Shown one piece after another: positions 27,437 to 36,430 of a stretch of 64,000 nt of DNA. Made by a program: the position numbers and the translations under genes. The notes below the pieces were generated by a model. The model had not been told where the DNA came from. It did not search any database and saw only the letters and a list, made by a program, of their open reading frames with translations. The stretch spans positions 124,001 through 188,000 of the forward strand of contig NZ_QBKH01000005.1 in the NCBI RefSeq assembly GCF_003054045.1, written 5' to 3'. Positions within the stretch are counted from its first letter, which is position 1. Each line of letters opens with the position of its first letter. The stretch is from Sphingobacterium faecium. GTDB taxonomy: Bacteria > Bacteroidota > Bacteroidia > Sphingobacteriales > Sphingobacteriaceae.

Positions 27437-27468
27437 TTTCACCGACTCATTTTGCCTATTCATCGAAA
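27437..27468 (+). promoter_or_regulatory. Element shared with the dps upstream region (bicupin copy)
   Basis: 28 of 32 positions match 21932-21963. It ends 68 nt before the bicupin ATG. A further short match, AATTCCGA, follows both copies at different distances. Confidence 0.55.
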
Positions 27469-27536
27469 GCCAATTCCGAAACACCTTATTCCTACGTAGA
27501 TTTAGAATAGAATAAAGACAAACACATAAAGATACG

Positions 27537-28586
27537 ATGATGAAAAACGAATTATTAAGTTTCAAATACGAATTAGAGAAAAAAGAACCCCGTACCAACG
27601 ATGGTGGAACGACCAGAGGAGCATCAGTAAGCGATTTCCCAGCATCGATTGGTATTGCAGGAGTTTCGATGAGACTACAGCCAGGAAGCATGCGAGAACT
27701 GCACTGGCATGCTAACGCCGCGGAATGGGCGTATGTGATTTCAGGAACTGTACGTACCACGATCATTCATCCTGACGGACACAGTTATGTGGACAATTTT
27801 GAACCAGGCGATGTCTGGTATTTCCCAAAAGGTTACGGTCACTCTATTCAGGCCACCGGAACTACTGAATGCCATTTCATCTTAATTTTTGACAATGGTA
27901 ATTTTTCTGAGGATCATACCTTCAGTGCGACCGATTTCGTTTCCAGTATACCTCCCGAGATTGTGGCCCAAAATCTAAATTTGACACTGGAAGAAGTTGC
28001 AGCATTGCCCCAAAAGGAAGTCTATTTCGCATCAGGAGTAGTTCCAGATGAATCTTCATTTATTGCAGCCCCCCGTCCTAGTGAATCGGATATCGAATTA
28101 ACAAGTTTGCACCGTTATCCTTTGCGCGCCCAACAGCCAAGGATCGTTCCCGGCGGAGGTTTACAAAGATTGGTTACCAGCAAAGAATTTCCCATCAGCA
28201 GTACGATCTCGGGTTCCATTATAACATTACAGCCTGGCGCTTTAAGAGAGATGCATTGGCATCCGAATGCAGATGAATGGCAATATTATATTTCAGGACA
28301 GGCAGAGATGTCAGTTTTCTTAGCAGAAAGTACAGTCGTAACGGAACAGTTTAATGCAGGAGACGTCGGATATGTTCCGATGGGCGCTGGCCACTACATC
28401 AAAAATACTGGAAATACAGTATGTGAAATCCTGATCGGATTTAACAGTGGCACCTACCAATCGATTGATTTGAGCACATGGCTAGCTGGAAATCCAAGAG
28501 ATGTCGTGGTTACTAATTTTGGTTTGGCAAACGGAGAAATTGAAAAATTCCCAGCCAAGCAGCTTTTCATTCAACCTAAAAAATAA
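27537..28586 (+). CDS. Bicupin oxalate decarboxylase family protein
   Basis: A 349-residue double cupin. Each cupin has the Mn-binding HxHxxxxE motif: LHWHANAAEW in the first and MHWHPNADEW in the second, with later His in KGYGHSI and GAGHYIK. The lid loop between strands of the first cupin reads FSEDHTF, aligned with FSENSTF of Bacillus OxdC, so the Glu needed for decarboxylation rather than oxidation is kept. Oxalate decarboxylation to formate and CO2 is the best guess. The related OxdD or other bicupin activities cannot be excluded. It heads an operon with DUF1275, peroxiredoxin and DsbA genes. Confidence 0.9.
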   Translation: MMKNELLSFKYELEKKEPRTNDGGTTRGASVSDFPASIGIAGVSMRLQPGSMRELHWHANAAEWAYVISGTVRTTIIHPDGHSYVDNFEPGDVWYFPKGYGHSIQATGTTECHFILIFDNGNFSEDHTFSATDFVSSIPPEIVAQNLNLTLEEVAALPQKEVYFASGVVPDESSFIAAPRPSESDIELTSLHRYPLRAQQPRIVPGGGLQRLVTSKEFPISSTISGSIITLQPGALREMHWHPNADEWQYYISGQAEMSVFLAESTVVTEQFNAGDVGYVPMGAGHYIKNTGNTVCEILIGFNSGTYQSIDLSTWLAGNPRDVVVTNFGLANGEIEKFPAKQLFIQPKK

Positions 28587-28612
28587 AGATTTAATTCAGA
28601 TCTAGTACAATC

Positions 28613-29314
28613 ATGGATCATCCCTGCGTTAAACCCAATAATCTTGACACCAAAGAATCTGTCAGGATACAAGAAAGATTAGCCATCTATCTCGCTTTTA
28701 TTGCCGGATATATAGATGCGACAGGACTGATCAAGTGGAAGATTTATGTATCTTTTATGAGCGGCAACACAACGCAATTGGGCGTCGCGCTTTCAACGGA
28801 TAAAGATGGCGTCATCATGACTTCAGTTATCGCCATCAGTTGCTTTCTCCTAGGGATTTATGCAGGAGCATGCCTATCACTATGGAAAAAAACGGATTAC
28901 CAAATATTCACATGCTATATCGTTTCATTCATGCTAACTTGCTATACGATAATTGCTTATATTTATACGATACACATCGGGTCATCCATTGCGATTATTG
29001 GATTTTCAACCGGATTGATGAATACGATTGTAACAGCTGTCGGAAACCAAAAAGTAAATACAGATTTCGTGACAGGCACGTTGAACAGTTTAGCAAGAAA
29101 TACCGCCATGTTCAGTATGACCAAAGATAAAATGGAAAGACAACAGTATAAGACCCATGCCTATCATCTTTCTTTGGTATGGATTGGGTTTATATCTGGT
29201 GCATACACCGCTTCACTCCTGCTCGATGCGCTAAGAAACTGGTTCTTAATCCTTCCTGCTCTGTTGTTATTGATTGCTGGTCTATGGCTCTCCAGTTGTA
29301 CTATTAAACCTTAA
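28613..29314 (+). CDS. DUF1275 (YoaK-like) membrane protein
   Basis: A 233-residue integral membrane protein with about six helices. The family signature is clear: LAFIAGYIDATGLIKW near residue 28 followed by YVSFMSGNTTQLG, and a second-half NTDFVTGTLNSLA. The family is widespread; transport function has been proposed but not shown. It starts 26 nt after the bicupin stop and is followed 11 nt later by the peroxiredoxin gene, so all are likely on one transcript. Confidence 0.9.
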   Translation: MDHPCVKPNNLDTKESVRIQERLAIYLAFIAGYIDATGLIKWKIYVSFMSGNTTQLGVALSTDKDGVIMTSVIAISCFLLGIYAGACLSLWKKTDYQIFTCYIVSFMLTCYTIIAYIYTIHIGSSIAIIGFSTGLMNTIVTAVGNQKVNTDFVTGTLNSLARNTAMFSMTKDKMERQQYKTHAYHLSLVWIGFISGAYTASLLLDALRNWFLILPALLLLIAGLWLSSCTIKP

Positions 29315-29325
29315 AAACTAAAACT

Positions 29326-29787
29326 ATGTTAAAGCAAAATGATGTTGCGCCCAATTTTACATTGTATGCAACGCCCGATCAAAAAATTAATCTCTCCGAA
29401 TTTAAAGGAAAGAATGTTATTCTTGCTTTTTATCCTGCCGACTGGAGTCCCGTTTGTAGCGATCAGATGGCTCTGTACAATGAAACGTTAAAATTTTTCA
29501 AACAGTACGATGCAGAGCTTTTCGGAATATCTGTAGATAGTAAATGGTGTCACTTAGCCTTCTCACAATCCCGTAACTTACACTTTCCCTTATTAGCAGA
29601 TTTCGAAGCTAAAGGAGAAATCGCTAAACAATATGGTGTCTATGATGACGAAGAAGGCGAATGTAAACGCGCATTGTTCGTCATCGATAAACAAGGGATT
29701 ATCGCATGGAGCTACCTGTCTCCAACAGCAATAAATCCAGGAGCAGATGGAATTTTAGAAGCTTTAGAAACGCTTAAAACAAAATAA
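29326..29787 (+). CDS. Peroxiredoxin (AhpC/TSA family)
   Basis: A 153-residue thioredoxin-fold peroxidase. The peroxidatic Cys is residue 44 in FYPADWSPVCSDQ. The segment between the catalytic Pro-Thr/Ser and Cys is shorter than in Bcp, and SVDSKWCHLAF suggests an AhpE/Bcp-like form with a second Cys near residue 75. The usual TxxC has been replaced by SPVC, a known variant. No signal peptide is present. It lies 2 nt upstream of the DsbA gene, so the two are almost certainly cotranscribed. Confidence 0.9.
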   Translation: MLKQNDVAPNFTLYATPDQKINLSEFKGKNVILAFYPADWSPVCSDQMALYNETLKFFKQYDAELFGISVDSKWCHLAFSQSRNLHFPLLADFEAKGEIAKQYGVYDDEEGECKRALFVIDKQGIIAWSYLSPTAINPGADGILEALETLKTK

Positions 29788-29789
29788 CT

Positions 29790-30305
29790 ATGTCATTAAA
29801 ACCAGTCGTCAGCCACACTGATCATGCACAAGGCAATTTAGATGCCGAGCTCATCATAGTAGAATTTGGAGATTATCAATGTCCCTACTGCGGTGCCGCA
29901 TATCCAGTTCTTAAAGAATTAATGAGTCAATTTGGAAGTCAAATCAAATTCGTATTTAGAAATTTTCCGCTTTCTGAAATGCATCCATACGCCAGACCAG
30001 CAGCAATTGCAGCTGAAGCAGCAAATCTTCAAGGCAAGTTTTGGGAAATGCACGATGCTATTTACGAAAATCAGATAGACTTGAATGAGAATTTGCTGAT
30101 AAAATTAGCAGAAAAATTAAAACTTAACATCTCCCAATTCAAAGAAGATCTGGAAAATCCAGCATTAGCAGAAAAAATAGATTCTGATTTTGAAAGTGGA
30201 ATTATCAGCGGCGTAAATGGAACACCTTCTTTCTTCGTGAACGGTAAAAAATTTGATGGTGCTGCCATAGATTTAATTCGACTTTTGGAAGAAAATGCAG
30301 AATAA
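29790..30305 (+). CDS. DsbA family thioredoxin-fold protein (cytoplasmic)
   Basis: A 171-residue DsbA-like protein (Thioredoxin_4 type). The active site CPYC is at residues 31-34 in EFGDYQCPYCGAA. The helical insert RNFPLSEMHPYARPAAIA and the cis-Pro region GVNGTPSFFVNGKK are intact. There is no signal peptide, so it acts in the cytoplasm, unlike classical DsbA. It probably supplies or uses electrons for the adjacent peroxiredoxin, which is inferred from the 2-nt spacing. Confidence 0.9.
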   Translation: MSLKPVVSHTDHAQGNLDAELIIVEFGDYQCPYCGAAYPVLKELMSQFGSQIKFVFRNFPLSEMHPYARPAAIAAEAANLQGKFWEMHDAIYENQIDLNENLLIKLAEKLKLNISQFKEDLENPALAEKIDSDFESGIISGVNGTPSFFVNGKKFDGAAIDLIRLLEENAE

Positions 30306-30471
30306 AAAGCAATATTTGACAGGGATAACTAACATCATCCATCTATATATTTTCATCAAAATGAACGGTATTCGACATGAACATGGGCTGCATTTTCCTG
30401 AACTTTTTTAGCTAAAAAATTAAGACAAGAAATAGTTAATCATAAATCAACAATATTTAAAAATTAAAACA

Positions 30472-31293
30472 ATGAGCATACTTAAATTAAAAGACGGAAC
30501 AGAAATTTTTTATAAAGATCAAGGAAAAGGACCCATATTGATGTTTCATCATGGATGGCCTTTATCTTCAGACGATTGGGATGCACAGGTCATTTTCTTC
30601 TTACAAAAAGGTTACAGAGTCGTTACGCACGATCGAAGAGGTCACGGTAGATCTAGCCAGGACATCTACGGTCACAACATCGAGAAGTATGCTGCGGATG
30701 CTGCAGAATTAGTAGAATTTCTTGACCTTCAAGATGTTGTTCATATTGGACACTCTACAGGTGGCGGAGAAGTGATCCGCTATGTAAATAAATACGCTCA
30801 GGGCAGAGCCAAAAAAGCAGTCTTAATCAGTGCTGTTCCGCCAATCATGATCGCCAGTGATAGCAATCCAGATGGTGTTCCAATTGCTGTTTTTGATCAG
30901 ATCAGAGATCAGACGTTAAACAACAGACAGCAGTTTTATATCGATCTGACCATTCCCTTCTACGGTTATAATAGAGCAGGTGCAGATATCAAAGAAGGAG
31001 TGCAAAGAAACTGGTGGAGACAAGGAATGATGGGCGGAATTATTGCGCATTACGAAGGTATCAAAGCATTTTCTGAAACTGATTTTAGAGAAGATCTTCA
31101 AGCTGTTGACATTCCGGTCTTAGTTCTTCACGGTGAAGATGATCAAATCGTTCCATACCAAAATGCAGGCGTCAAATCAGTTAAATTACTGAAAAACGGG
31201 AAACTCATTACATATCCTGGTTTCCCTCACGGTATGCCAACCACAGAAGCCAAAACCATTAATAAAGACCTGTTGGAATTTATAGAGTCTTAA
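30472..31293 (+). CDS. Alpha/beta hydrolase (non-haem haloperoxidase/arylesterase type)
   Basis: A 273-residue hydrolase of the chloroperoxidase-like branch. FHHGWPLSSDDWD supplies the oxyanion hole and IGHSTGGGEVIRY the nucleophile Ser95. LHGEDDQIVP carries the catalytic Asp, and FPHGMP the His. Such enzymes hydrolyse esters and can form peracids from acetate and peroxide. This fits the peroxiredoxin context but is not evidence of it. It lies 166 nt after the DsbA gene, so it may have its own promoter. Two hairpins follow. Confidence 0.9.
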   Translation: MSILKLKDGTEIFYKDQGKGPILMFHHGWPLSSDDWDAQVIFFLQKGYRVVTHDRRGHGRSSQDIYGHNIEKYAADAAELVEFLDLQDVVHIGHSTGGGEVIRYVNKYAQGRAKKAVLISAVPPIMIASDSNPDGVPIAVFDQIRDQTLNNRQQFYIDLTIPFYGYNRAGADIKEGVQRNWWRQGMMGGIIAHYEGIKAFSETDFREDLQAVDIPVLVLHGEDDQIVPYQNAGVKSVKLLKNGKLITYPGFPHGMPTTEAKTINKDLLEFIES

Positions 31294-31392
31294 CAGATAG
31301 ATACCAGACAATGGAGCGGTTCGTATATAAGAGACGTCACAGAGAATCGTTAGATTACCGCATGCTGAAGTATCAGATCAACTTGAATAAGG

Positions 31393-31452
31393 AGATGTAT
31401 CGCACCGATACATCTTTAAAAAGGCTTGGATTTTTTATTAATCTAAGCCTTT
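31393..31452 (+). terminator. Two consecutive hairpins after the hydrolase gene
   Basis: A perfect 10-bp stem (31393-31402 with 31406-31415) is followed by a 13-bp stem with one G-T pair (31420-31432 with 31440-31452). The second has T-rich flanks and is probably the terminator; the first may be a processing or stability element. Confidence 0.65.
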
Positions 31453-31542
31453 CTTAACATACCCCTTTCCACATGAGGCCAGATCATGATGACCAATGAT
31501 CAACCTGAATAGATCAGCGGTTATGGAACATAAATGATCCCA

Positions 31543-31869
31543 TTAACCGGTAATTTTCAAAGATTGAATCAGCTCGTCTTTGAATTCATAGTGATAAGTC
31601 AAGATCAGCGGACTTCCGGGAAACGTACCCGAAATTTCGGCTTTCAATATCTGCTCCGTTTCTGAATATTCAAGAGGTTTCATCTTTACTTGATATTCTT
31701 TGTTGGATTTCGCTATCCAATTTTTTATTTCCATCTTCCCATGGTGTGTTTTCCCTTCGTCAAAAACTACGGCTGTTTCTGCGAAACAGTTGGCATAAGC
31801 AACAGAATCAAAATTGTCTTGTGCCTTTACGAGATCGGCAACTGCTTTTGGTAAATTCATTTTCTTCAT
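31543..31869 (-). CDS. NTF2-like (SnoaL) family protein
   Basis: A 108-residue protein with a cone-shaped NTF2-like fold. Conserved pattern: an N-terminal helix with YANCFAETAVVFDEG (the D-containing first strand), GKMEIKNWIAKSNKEY and a last strand pair ILTYHYEFKDELIQSLKI. There is no signal peptide. It ends the SDR transcript: the SDR gene (starting at 32677) ends 13 nt upstream. It could act as a small-molecule isomerase or binding partner for the SDR; this is a guess from the arrangement. Confidence 0.8.
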   Translation of the reverse strand: MKKMNLPKAVADLVKAQDNFDSVAYANCFAETAVVFDEGKTHHGKMEIKNWIAKSNKEYQVKMKPLEYSETEQILKAEISGTFPGSPLILTYHYEFKDELIQSLKITG

Positions 31870-31882
31870 TTTTAAATTGTTA

Positions 31883-32677
31883 TTAAATCGTCGGTATTGT
31901 GCCTCCGTCCATGATGTATTCTGTACCTGTCAGATAATTGGCCCTTGGCGAAACCAGAAATCCAACAAACTCAGCAATTTCTTCGGGTTGTGCCGGTCTT
32001 CCTATTGGAATTCCCCCCAATGCGTCCATAACGCTTTGCGTCGCTTGTTCAAGAGCAATATTCGAACTTTCGGAAATTCGTTCCATCATTCGCGTTGATG
32101 ATTCCGTCATGATCCAACCCGGCGAAACCGTTAATACCCGTACACCTTTTGGCGAAACTTCTTTTGACAGACCTTTACTATAATTGATTAGCCCTGCTTT
32201 TGCTGCGGCATAGGGCAAAGTAGAATCGTATAGCGGTAATCTTCCCTGAATGGAAGCAATATGGATGATCACACCGCTTTTTTGACTAAGCATTTGTGGT
32301 AAAAATTCCCTGTCCAATCGTACAGGTGCAAGCAGATTGGTTTGGATCGTTTGTTCCCAATCTTCATCGTTTAGTACAGCAAAACCCCCACCTTTCGTTT
32401 CCGAACCACCGAGCGCATTGATCAGGATATCAAGTTTCCCAAATATTGCTAAAACTTCTTTTGCGACTCTTTCCGTGCCTTCGGCTTTACTCAAATCTGC
32501 AGCAACAAAATATAGTTTTTCATTCAGAGTTTCGGGTACATTTCTTGCTGTAACTACGACAATTGCACCAGCATTTAAGAGTCGCTCCGCAATGGCTTTA
32601 CCCGTTCCTTTTGTACCGCCTGTCACTAGGGCAACTTTGCCCTGTAATTCATGATTAAAATTAAATTCCTGTCCCAT
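31883..32677 (-). CDS. SDR family NAD(P)-dependent oxidoreductase
   Basis: A 264-residue classical short-chain dehydrogenase/reductase. The cofactor loop is TGGTKGTGKAIA (about 20-31). The catalytic motifs are intact: NALGG in place of NNAGG, Ser in HIASIQGRLP and YAAAKAGL as YxxxK. SPGWIMTES and the C-terminal TGTEYIMDGGTIPTI are typical. It is followed 13 nt later by the NTF2-like gene in the same transcript. Substrate unknown. Confidence 0.93.
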   Translation of the reverse strand: MGQEFNFNHELQGKVALVTGGTKGTGKAIAERLLNAGAIVVVTARNVPETLNEKLYFVAADLSKAEGTERVAKEVLAIFGKLDILINALGGSETKGGGFAVLNDEDWEQTIQTNLLAPVRLDREFLPQMLSQKSGVIIHIASIQGRLPLYDSTLPYAAAKAGLINYSKGLSKEVSPKGVRVLTVSPGWIMTESSTRMMERISESSNIALEQATQSVMDALGGIPIGRPAQPEEIAEFVGFLVSPRANYLTGTEYIMDGGTIPTI

Positions 32678-32883
32678 ATATTGAAATATTTAGGACAAAG
32701 TTCAGTCTTATGTACAGTTCTCACAAGTACGGAGTTACGATTCATATAGGGACAAATTTTTCCCTATTGCGCCATTGTGAACAGCAGTTTCAATTGTGTG
32801 CATATAGGAAATCTACCAACCCGAAATTGAGGTCTAGGATTAATAGCTCAATTTATAACTCCAAAAAGCTGTAGTTTTTAATT

Positions 32884-33942
32884 TTATCTTTTATAGGTCG
32901 GCTTATTAAGCAAAATGGGTGTCGGATTAAGAAGTACCCACTTCGTTGCAAGTTCACATAAGAAATTAAGGTCATCAGCAAATCCGGTTTTACGAATTTC
33001 TTTGAGCAGAATATGCGATTCTTCAAGTTCCTTTGTCGATAAAGCATGTTCAGAAGATACGTGTACGATAAATGCATCCAACATTTTTTTAAAATCCGTA
33101 TCCCAGTTTCCACCCCCATTCCGGTATATTTCATCACGCACTTTCCCAGCGATGCGGACCACCTCTCCTTGCACTGTTTGGGCACTCCCCTTAGCAGGAA
33201 TTAAAAGCTCCCACAATTCTTCAAATTGCTCTTTCCAATTTGTACCACCTACGCTTATTGGTGCCACGCCATCATGCATGATACGCTTTTTAACAGGTAC
33301 AACTTGATAGATCTCATAAAGATTGCTGAGTGCATGGTCTGTTTCTTGCAGATAGTCTTTATTAAAATTTTCACGATGAAATTCAAAATTCTCACCTATG
33401 CGAATAATTTCATCCCTCATCTTTTGCGTTATTTCGGTGTTGGCTTGGAGCAATATGCGCGATACTTCCACCAACGGGATCAAGTCTATATTACTTGCGC
33501 GAGATAATGCCCTTTCAAGCGGCGTTTGTTTAGTCGCATTTAAAGCCTGTGTGTCAGCCCCATGAGCAACCAGTTTTTTGACAGATGAAACATTAAAACT
33601 ACTACCCGCAGCAAAATGCAATGGAGTATCCCCATAGATGTCCACAGCTTTTATATTTGCTCCAAGTTCTAAGAAGACAGTGATGTTGCCACTTCGAGTC
33701 ATAGCGTGTTGATGAAGAGCTGTACGTTGATAGCTGTCCACGGCTTCGATGTCTGCTCCGCTTGCTACCATCCAACGCACCAGTTCATCAGGCACTTGAA
33801 AAAAGCTGAGTGCCGTTGCTTTTCCATAACCACCTCTTGCATCTAACGCGCATGTGTCAAATACTTTTTTAAGATTTTCTATATTATTTTCCTTGATTAA
33901 TTCGTCAAAATTCTTTGGAAGTGTATTTTTCTTTTTTGCCAT
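32884..33942 (-). CDS. Ankyrin-repeat protein with an uncharacterised C-terminal domain
   Basis: A 352-residue protein. The N-terminal half (about 40-165) has at least three ankyrin repeats, for example YQRTALHQHAM, YGDTPLHFAAG and TKQTPLERALS. The C-terminal half has an uncharacterised helical domain with FEELWELLIPAKGSAQTVQGEV and GGGNWDTDFKKM. No signal peptide. The TVQGEV/NWD domain is found with repeat domains in Bacteroidota. It heads a minus-strand block containing SUKH and DUF4304 genes, so an immunity role against a contact-dependent toxin is plausible but unproven. Confidence 0.8.
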   Translation of the reverse strand: MAKKKNTLPKNFDELIKENNIENLKKVFDTCALDARGGYGKATALSFFQVPDELVRWMVASGADIEAVDSYQRTALHQHAMTRSGNITVFLELGANIKAVDIYGDTPLHFAAGSSFNVSSVKKLVAHGADTQALNATKQTPLERALSRASNIDLIPLVEVSRILLQANTEITQKMRDEIIRIGENFEFHRENFNKDYLQETDHALSNLYEIYQVVPVKKRIMHDGVAPISVGGTNWKEQFEELWELLIPAKGSAQTVQGEVVRIAGKVRDEIYRNGGGNWDTDFKKMLDAFIVHVSSEHALSTKELEESHILLKEIRKTGFADDLNFLCELATKWVLLNPTPILLNKPTYKR

Positions 33943-34083
33943 TTTCTTTTGGTTTCGGGTTCAATTGAAATTACCGTCAATGATTGGGCGATTTGCGATA
34001 TAGGCTAAAGCTGTTCATCAGGAGGCTAGAACCACATGGATTACGCAGCTTGAAAAAAGATTTAGCCTATTAAAGTAATGAAA

Positions 34084-34518
34084 TTAATCCAAAATCATGT
34101 TCATCCCCTGTTCTCGAAGTCTATCCAGTCCATCCTTAATTGCTTTAATTTGCTCAGAAGTGCGTCCGTGCCAAAGAGTCACTTCTCCAACCACCTTAAA
34201 AGGATGTATGGAACGATAAGACATCGTCGGATTACCTGGAAATTTTTTATCCGTTACATTTGGATCATCTTCGATGTCACCAGTTGCTTCTACCACATAA
34301 ATTCTTTCCCGTTGGTTGCCTTTCGCGAGTTCAGCTCCCAATACAGCAGTATTCAAAGTCGATGATACATACACGTGCTTGAGTTGCCTTTCTTCATAGT
34401 TTGAATTAAACCCAACTGCAATCAGATCACCAATTTTTAAGTCAGCCTTTGTCCCATGAAAATATGTTTGGGCAAAGGCTGTTGCCATATGAAGATTTTC
34501 TTGCTCTTTATTCATCAT
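34084..34518 (-). CDS. arr: NAD+-rifampin ADP-ribosyltransferase
   Basis: A 144-residue enzyme that inactivates rifamycins by ADP-ribosylation of the C23 hydroxyl. The pattern is diagnostic: TYFHGTKADLKIGDLI near the start with the catalytic His, VYVSSTLNTAVLGAELA, and IEDDPNVTDKKFPGNP with the catalytic Asp, then SYRS. The length is normal (about 140). Two ATGs lie at the start (34518 and 34515). It is an isolated resistance gene between the ankyrin protein and lipoprotein genes. Confidence 0.95.
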   Translation of the reverse strand: MMNKEQENLHMATAFAQTYFHGTKADLKIGDLIAVGFNSNYEERQLKHVYVSSTLNTAVLGAELAKGNQRERIYVVEATGDIEDDPNVTDKKFPGNPTMSYRSIHPFKVVGEVTLWHGRTSEQIKAIKDGLDRLREQGMNMILD

Positions 34519-34560
34519 TTCATTTTTCTGTCTATTCTCTTTAAAAATGGATAGTTTATA

Positions 34561-35088
34561 TTACTGCTGAACCTCCGTATTGGAAGAACCAAAATAGGAA
34601 TACATAAGCAGCGAAGCAGCTCTTTTTGCTTTGCTGTTTGCAGGAACAAGTTTCAGACCCAATTCCTCACTATTGAGTCTACCATCAGCTCCCCACGTGA
34701 TGTCTTTACCTGAACCGTTAGCGATGGTACCATCCTCTTTGATGGCGAGGACCACTTTTCCTTCCTCGGATAGTAGCTTATCCCCCTGTAAACGGACCAG
34801 TACCTCGCCGGTCTCAGATTTCAATTCTCCTGCTGCGGTGATAGTACCGAGAAATTCTTTGCCCAGGTAGCACTTTCCAGCCTTATCCATACGTAACACA
34901 AAGTTTTTAGATCCACCATCGCTATCCACAATCTGAAAAGCTTCTAAAATAATAGCGGTTTTGTTCGCCTGCTTTTGATCATGCTGAACGGTAGCAAGAA
35001 CATCTTTAGATTGATGGTCACCGGAGCTATTTTGCCCTGTGCAAGCCAGTAAGAAGAGAAGCGTTCCGCTTAACAGTAATGTTCCCAT
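34561..35088 (-). CDS. Lipoprotein of unknown function
   Basis: From the ATG at 35088 the 175-residue protein begins MGTLLLSGTLLFLLAC, a lipoprotein signal with the lipobox Cys near residue 16. The mature part has beta-rich stretches with repeated G-E/D turns (KCYLGKEFLGTITAAGEL, SEEGKVVLAIKEDG, TWGADGRLNSEEL). The frame extends 37 residues further upstream, but that extension would bury the signal peptide. The product resembles no named family. It is 10 nt past the stop of the following lipoprotein frame region, in the same direction. Confidence 0.7.
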   Translation of the reverse strand: MGTLLLSGTLLFLLACTGQNSSGDHQSKDVLATVQHDQKQANKTAIILEAFQIVDSDGGSKNFVLRMDKAGKCYLGKEFLGTITAAGELKSETGEVLVRLQGDKLLSEEGKVVLAIKEDGTIANGSGKDITWGADGRLNSEELGLKLVPANSKAKRAASLLMYSYFGSSNTEVQQ

Positions 35089-35209
35089 GCTTAAAAATTT
35101 TATGGTTAATAATTTAATATTCAGTTTGTTTATGATAGAAATAAAAAATATGATTTCCATTTTCCATTTTATTGAAGATAAACATTGATTTGATGCCATC
35201 CAGCTATCC

Positions 35210-36355
35210 TCACTTTATATAAATACCTGAAAACAAATAATCCTCATCAAAGTTAAGCGTTACCTTATGGTTGCCCTTTTTGATTTCTATATAATTCGAA
35301 AATTTTAAATCATCCACATTCATGATATCGCTTTTGTTGAATAAATCGATGGCTTTCTGATAAGAGATTCCGGGACGAAGACCATTTTCAAATGAAACAT
35401 CCACTTGCTTAAAGTCCTGAAGGCTGTAACCTGTTAACAGGTTGGTTGTCGCATCATCACCATTGCCATGACCCACAGAAAAGTAGAAATACAAGGTTTT
35501 ATCCTCATTGTTATACGATATTTCCGTGGTCGAAGCCGTATTGCCGTCTATCACAATCATTCTTTCGAAATTTTTATTGGTGGATGAAGACAAAAAATCC
35601 TGTTCCGTTGTTTTGCCCACGACAAACTTGTTGATGTTCCAATCCTTGTCAATGTGCACCGTAAGCTTGTCGGTCGATTCTTTTTTGGGCTTCGTGTTTT
35701 TAAGCAATTCCTGCGTATACACTTCTTGGTTGCATCCACCAAAATCAATCGTTCCGTTCATGATATCCCAATAACAGGTCTTGGATAGATCCGTATTGTT
35801 TAAAATAATGAGTCGGTCATAATCTGGAGCAAAAAAGATATATTTATGTTCTTTCTTTACATTCCAATAGATTCCGTTATCCGTATTGGGATTTTGAGTT
35901 CCCTTTCCATATTTGCTTTCCAGTTTGGCCAGTATCTGTTTCTTGAGGCTCTCCGTTTTCATTTCTATCCTCGTCCCATAGACGGTATGGGCTGCTTGAT
36001 ACTTTTTTAGGATATCAGCCAGCTCGTTCTTATCTTTAAAGGACTGCACGTCGATATGCCCTCCACCCTGTTGAGTCAGGCTGTCCGTTTTTAGCAATTC
36101 CGAATTGATCTGGAAAAATACCTTTTGTCCGGTCAGATCAATACCGTCAAAAGTATAGTTGGCACCATCACTAATTTCTATCATCAAGCAGAAAGGATAT
36201 TCAACGGTTTCAACACCGATGGTTTTGGCATCATCAAAATTAATTAAGCTTTCAACGGTTTCATTCAGCTGCAATTGGGATAAATCTATCCGATCCTGGT
36301 TTTTGCAAGAAAGCAGCAAAGGCAGATACGCAAATAGTAAGAGCAATTTTTTCAT
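35210..36355 (-). CDS. Large lipoprotein of unknown function
   Basis: A 381-residue lipoprotein: MKKLLLLFAYLPLLLSC gives signal peptide and lipobox Cys17. The mature part is mostly beta-structured, with paired features such as FDGIDLTGQKVFFQI and LYFYFSVGHGNGDDATT, and a C-terminal strand pair ending VTLNFDEDYLFSGIYIK. No family was recognised. It lies in the minus-strand block between the SUKH protein and a second lipoprotein gene. It may be the envelope partner of one of the neighbouring immunity-type genes; this is only a suggestion. Confidence 0.75.
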   Translation of the reverse strand: MKKLLLLFAYLPLLLSCKNQDRIDLSQLQLNETVESLINFDDAKTIGVETVEYPFCLMIEISDGANYTFDGIDLTGQKVFFQINSELLKTDSLTQQGGGHIDVQSFKDKNELADILKKYQAAHTVYGTRIEMKTESLKKQILAKLESKYGKGTQNPNTDNGIYWNVKKEHKYIFFAPDYDRLIILNNTDLSKTCYWDIMNGTIDFGGCNQEVYTQELLKNTKPKKESTDKLTVHIDKDWNINKFVVGKTTEQDFLSSSTNKNFERMIVIDGNTASTTEISYNNEDKTLYFYFSVGHGNGDDATTNLLTGYSLQDFKQVDVSFENGLRPGISYQKAIDLFNKSDIMNVDDLKFSNYIEIKKGNHKVTLNFDEDYLFSGIYIK

Positions 36356-36430
36356 AAGGTTTTATTATAGGACTCCATCCAAATACAAAAGCCAACAGGG
36401 CTCCTGTTGGCGAAAACTCTTGTTATCAGC

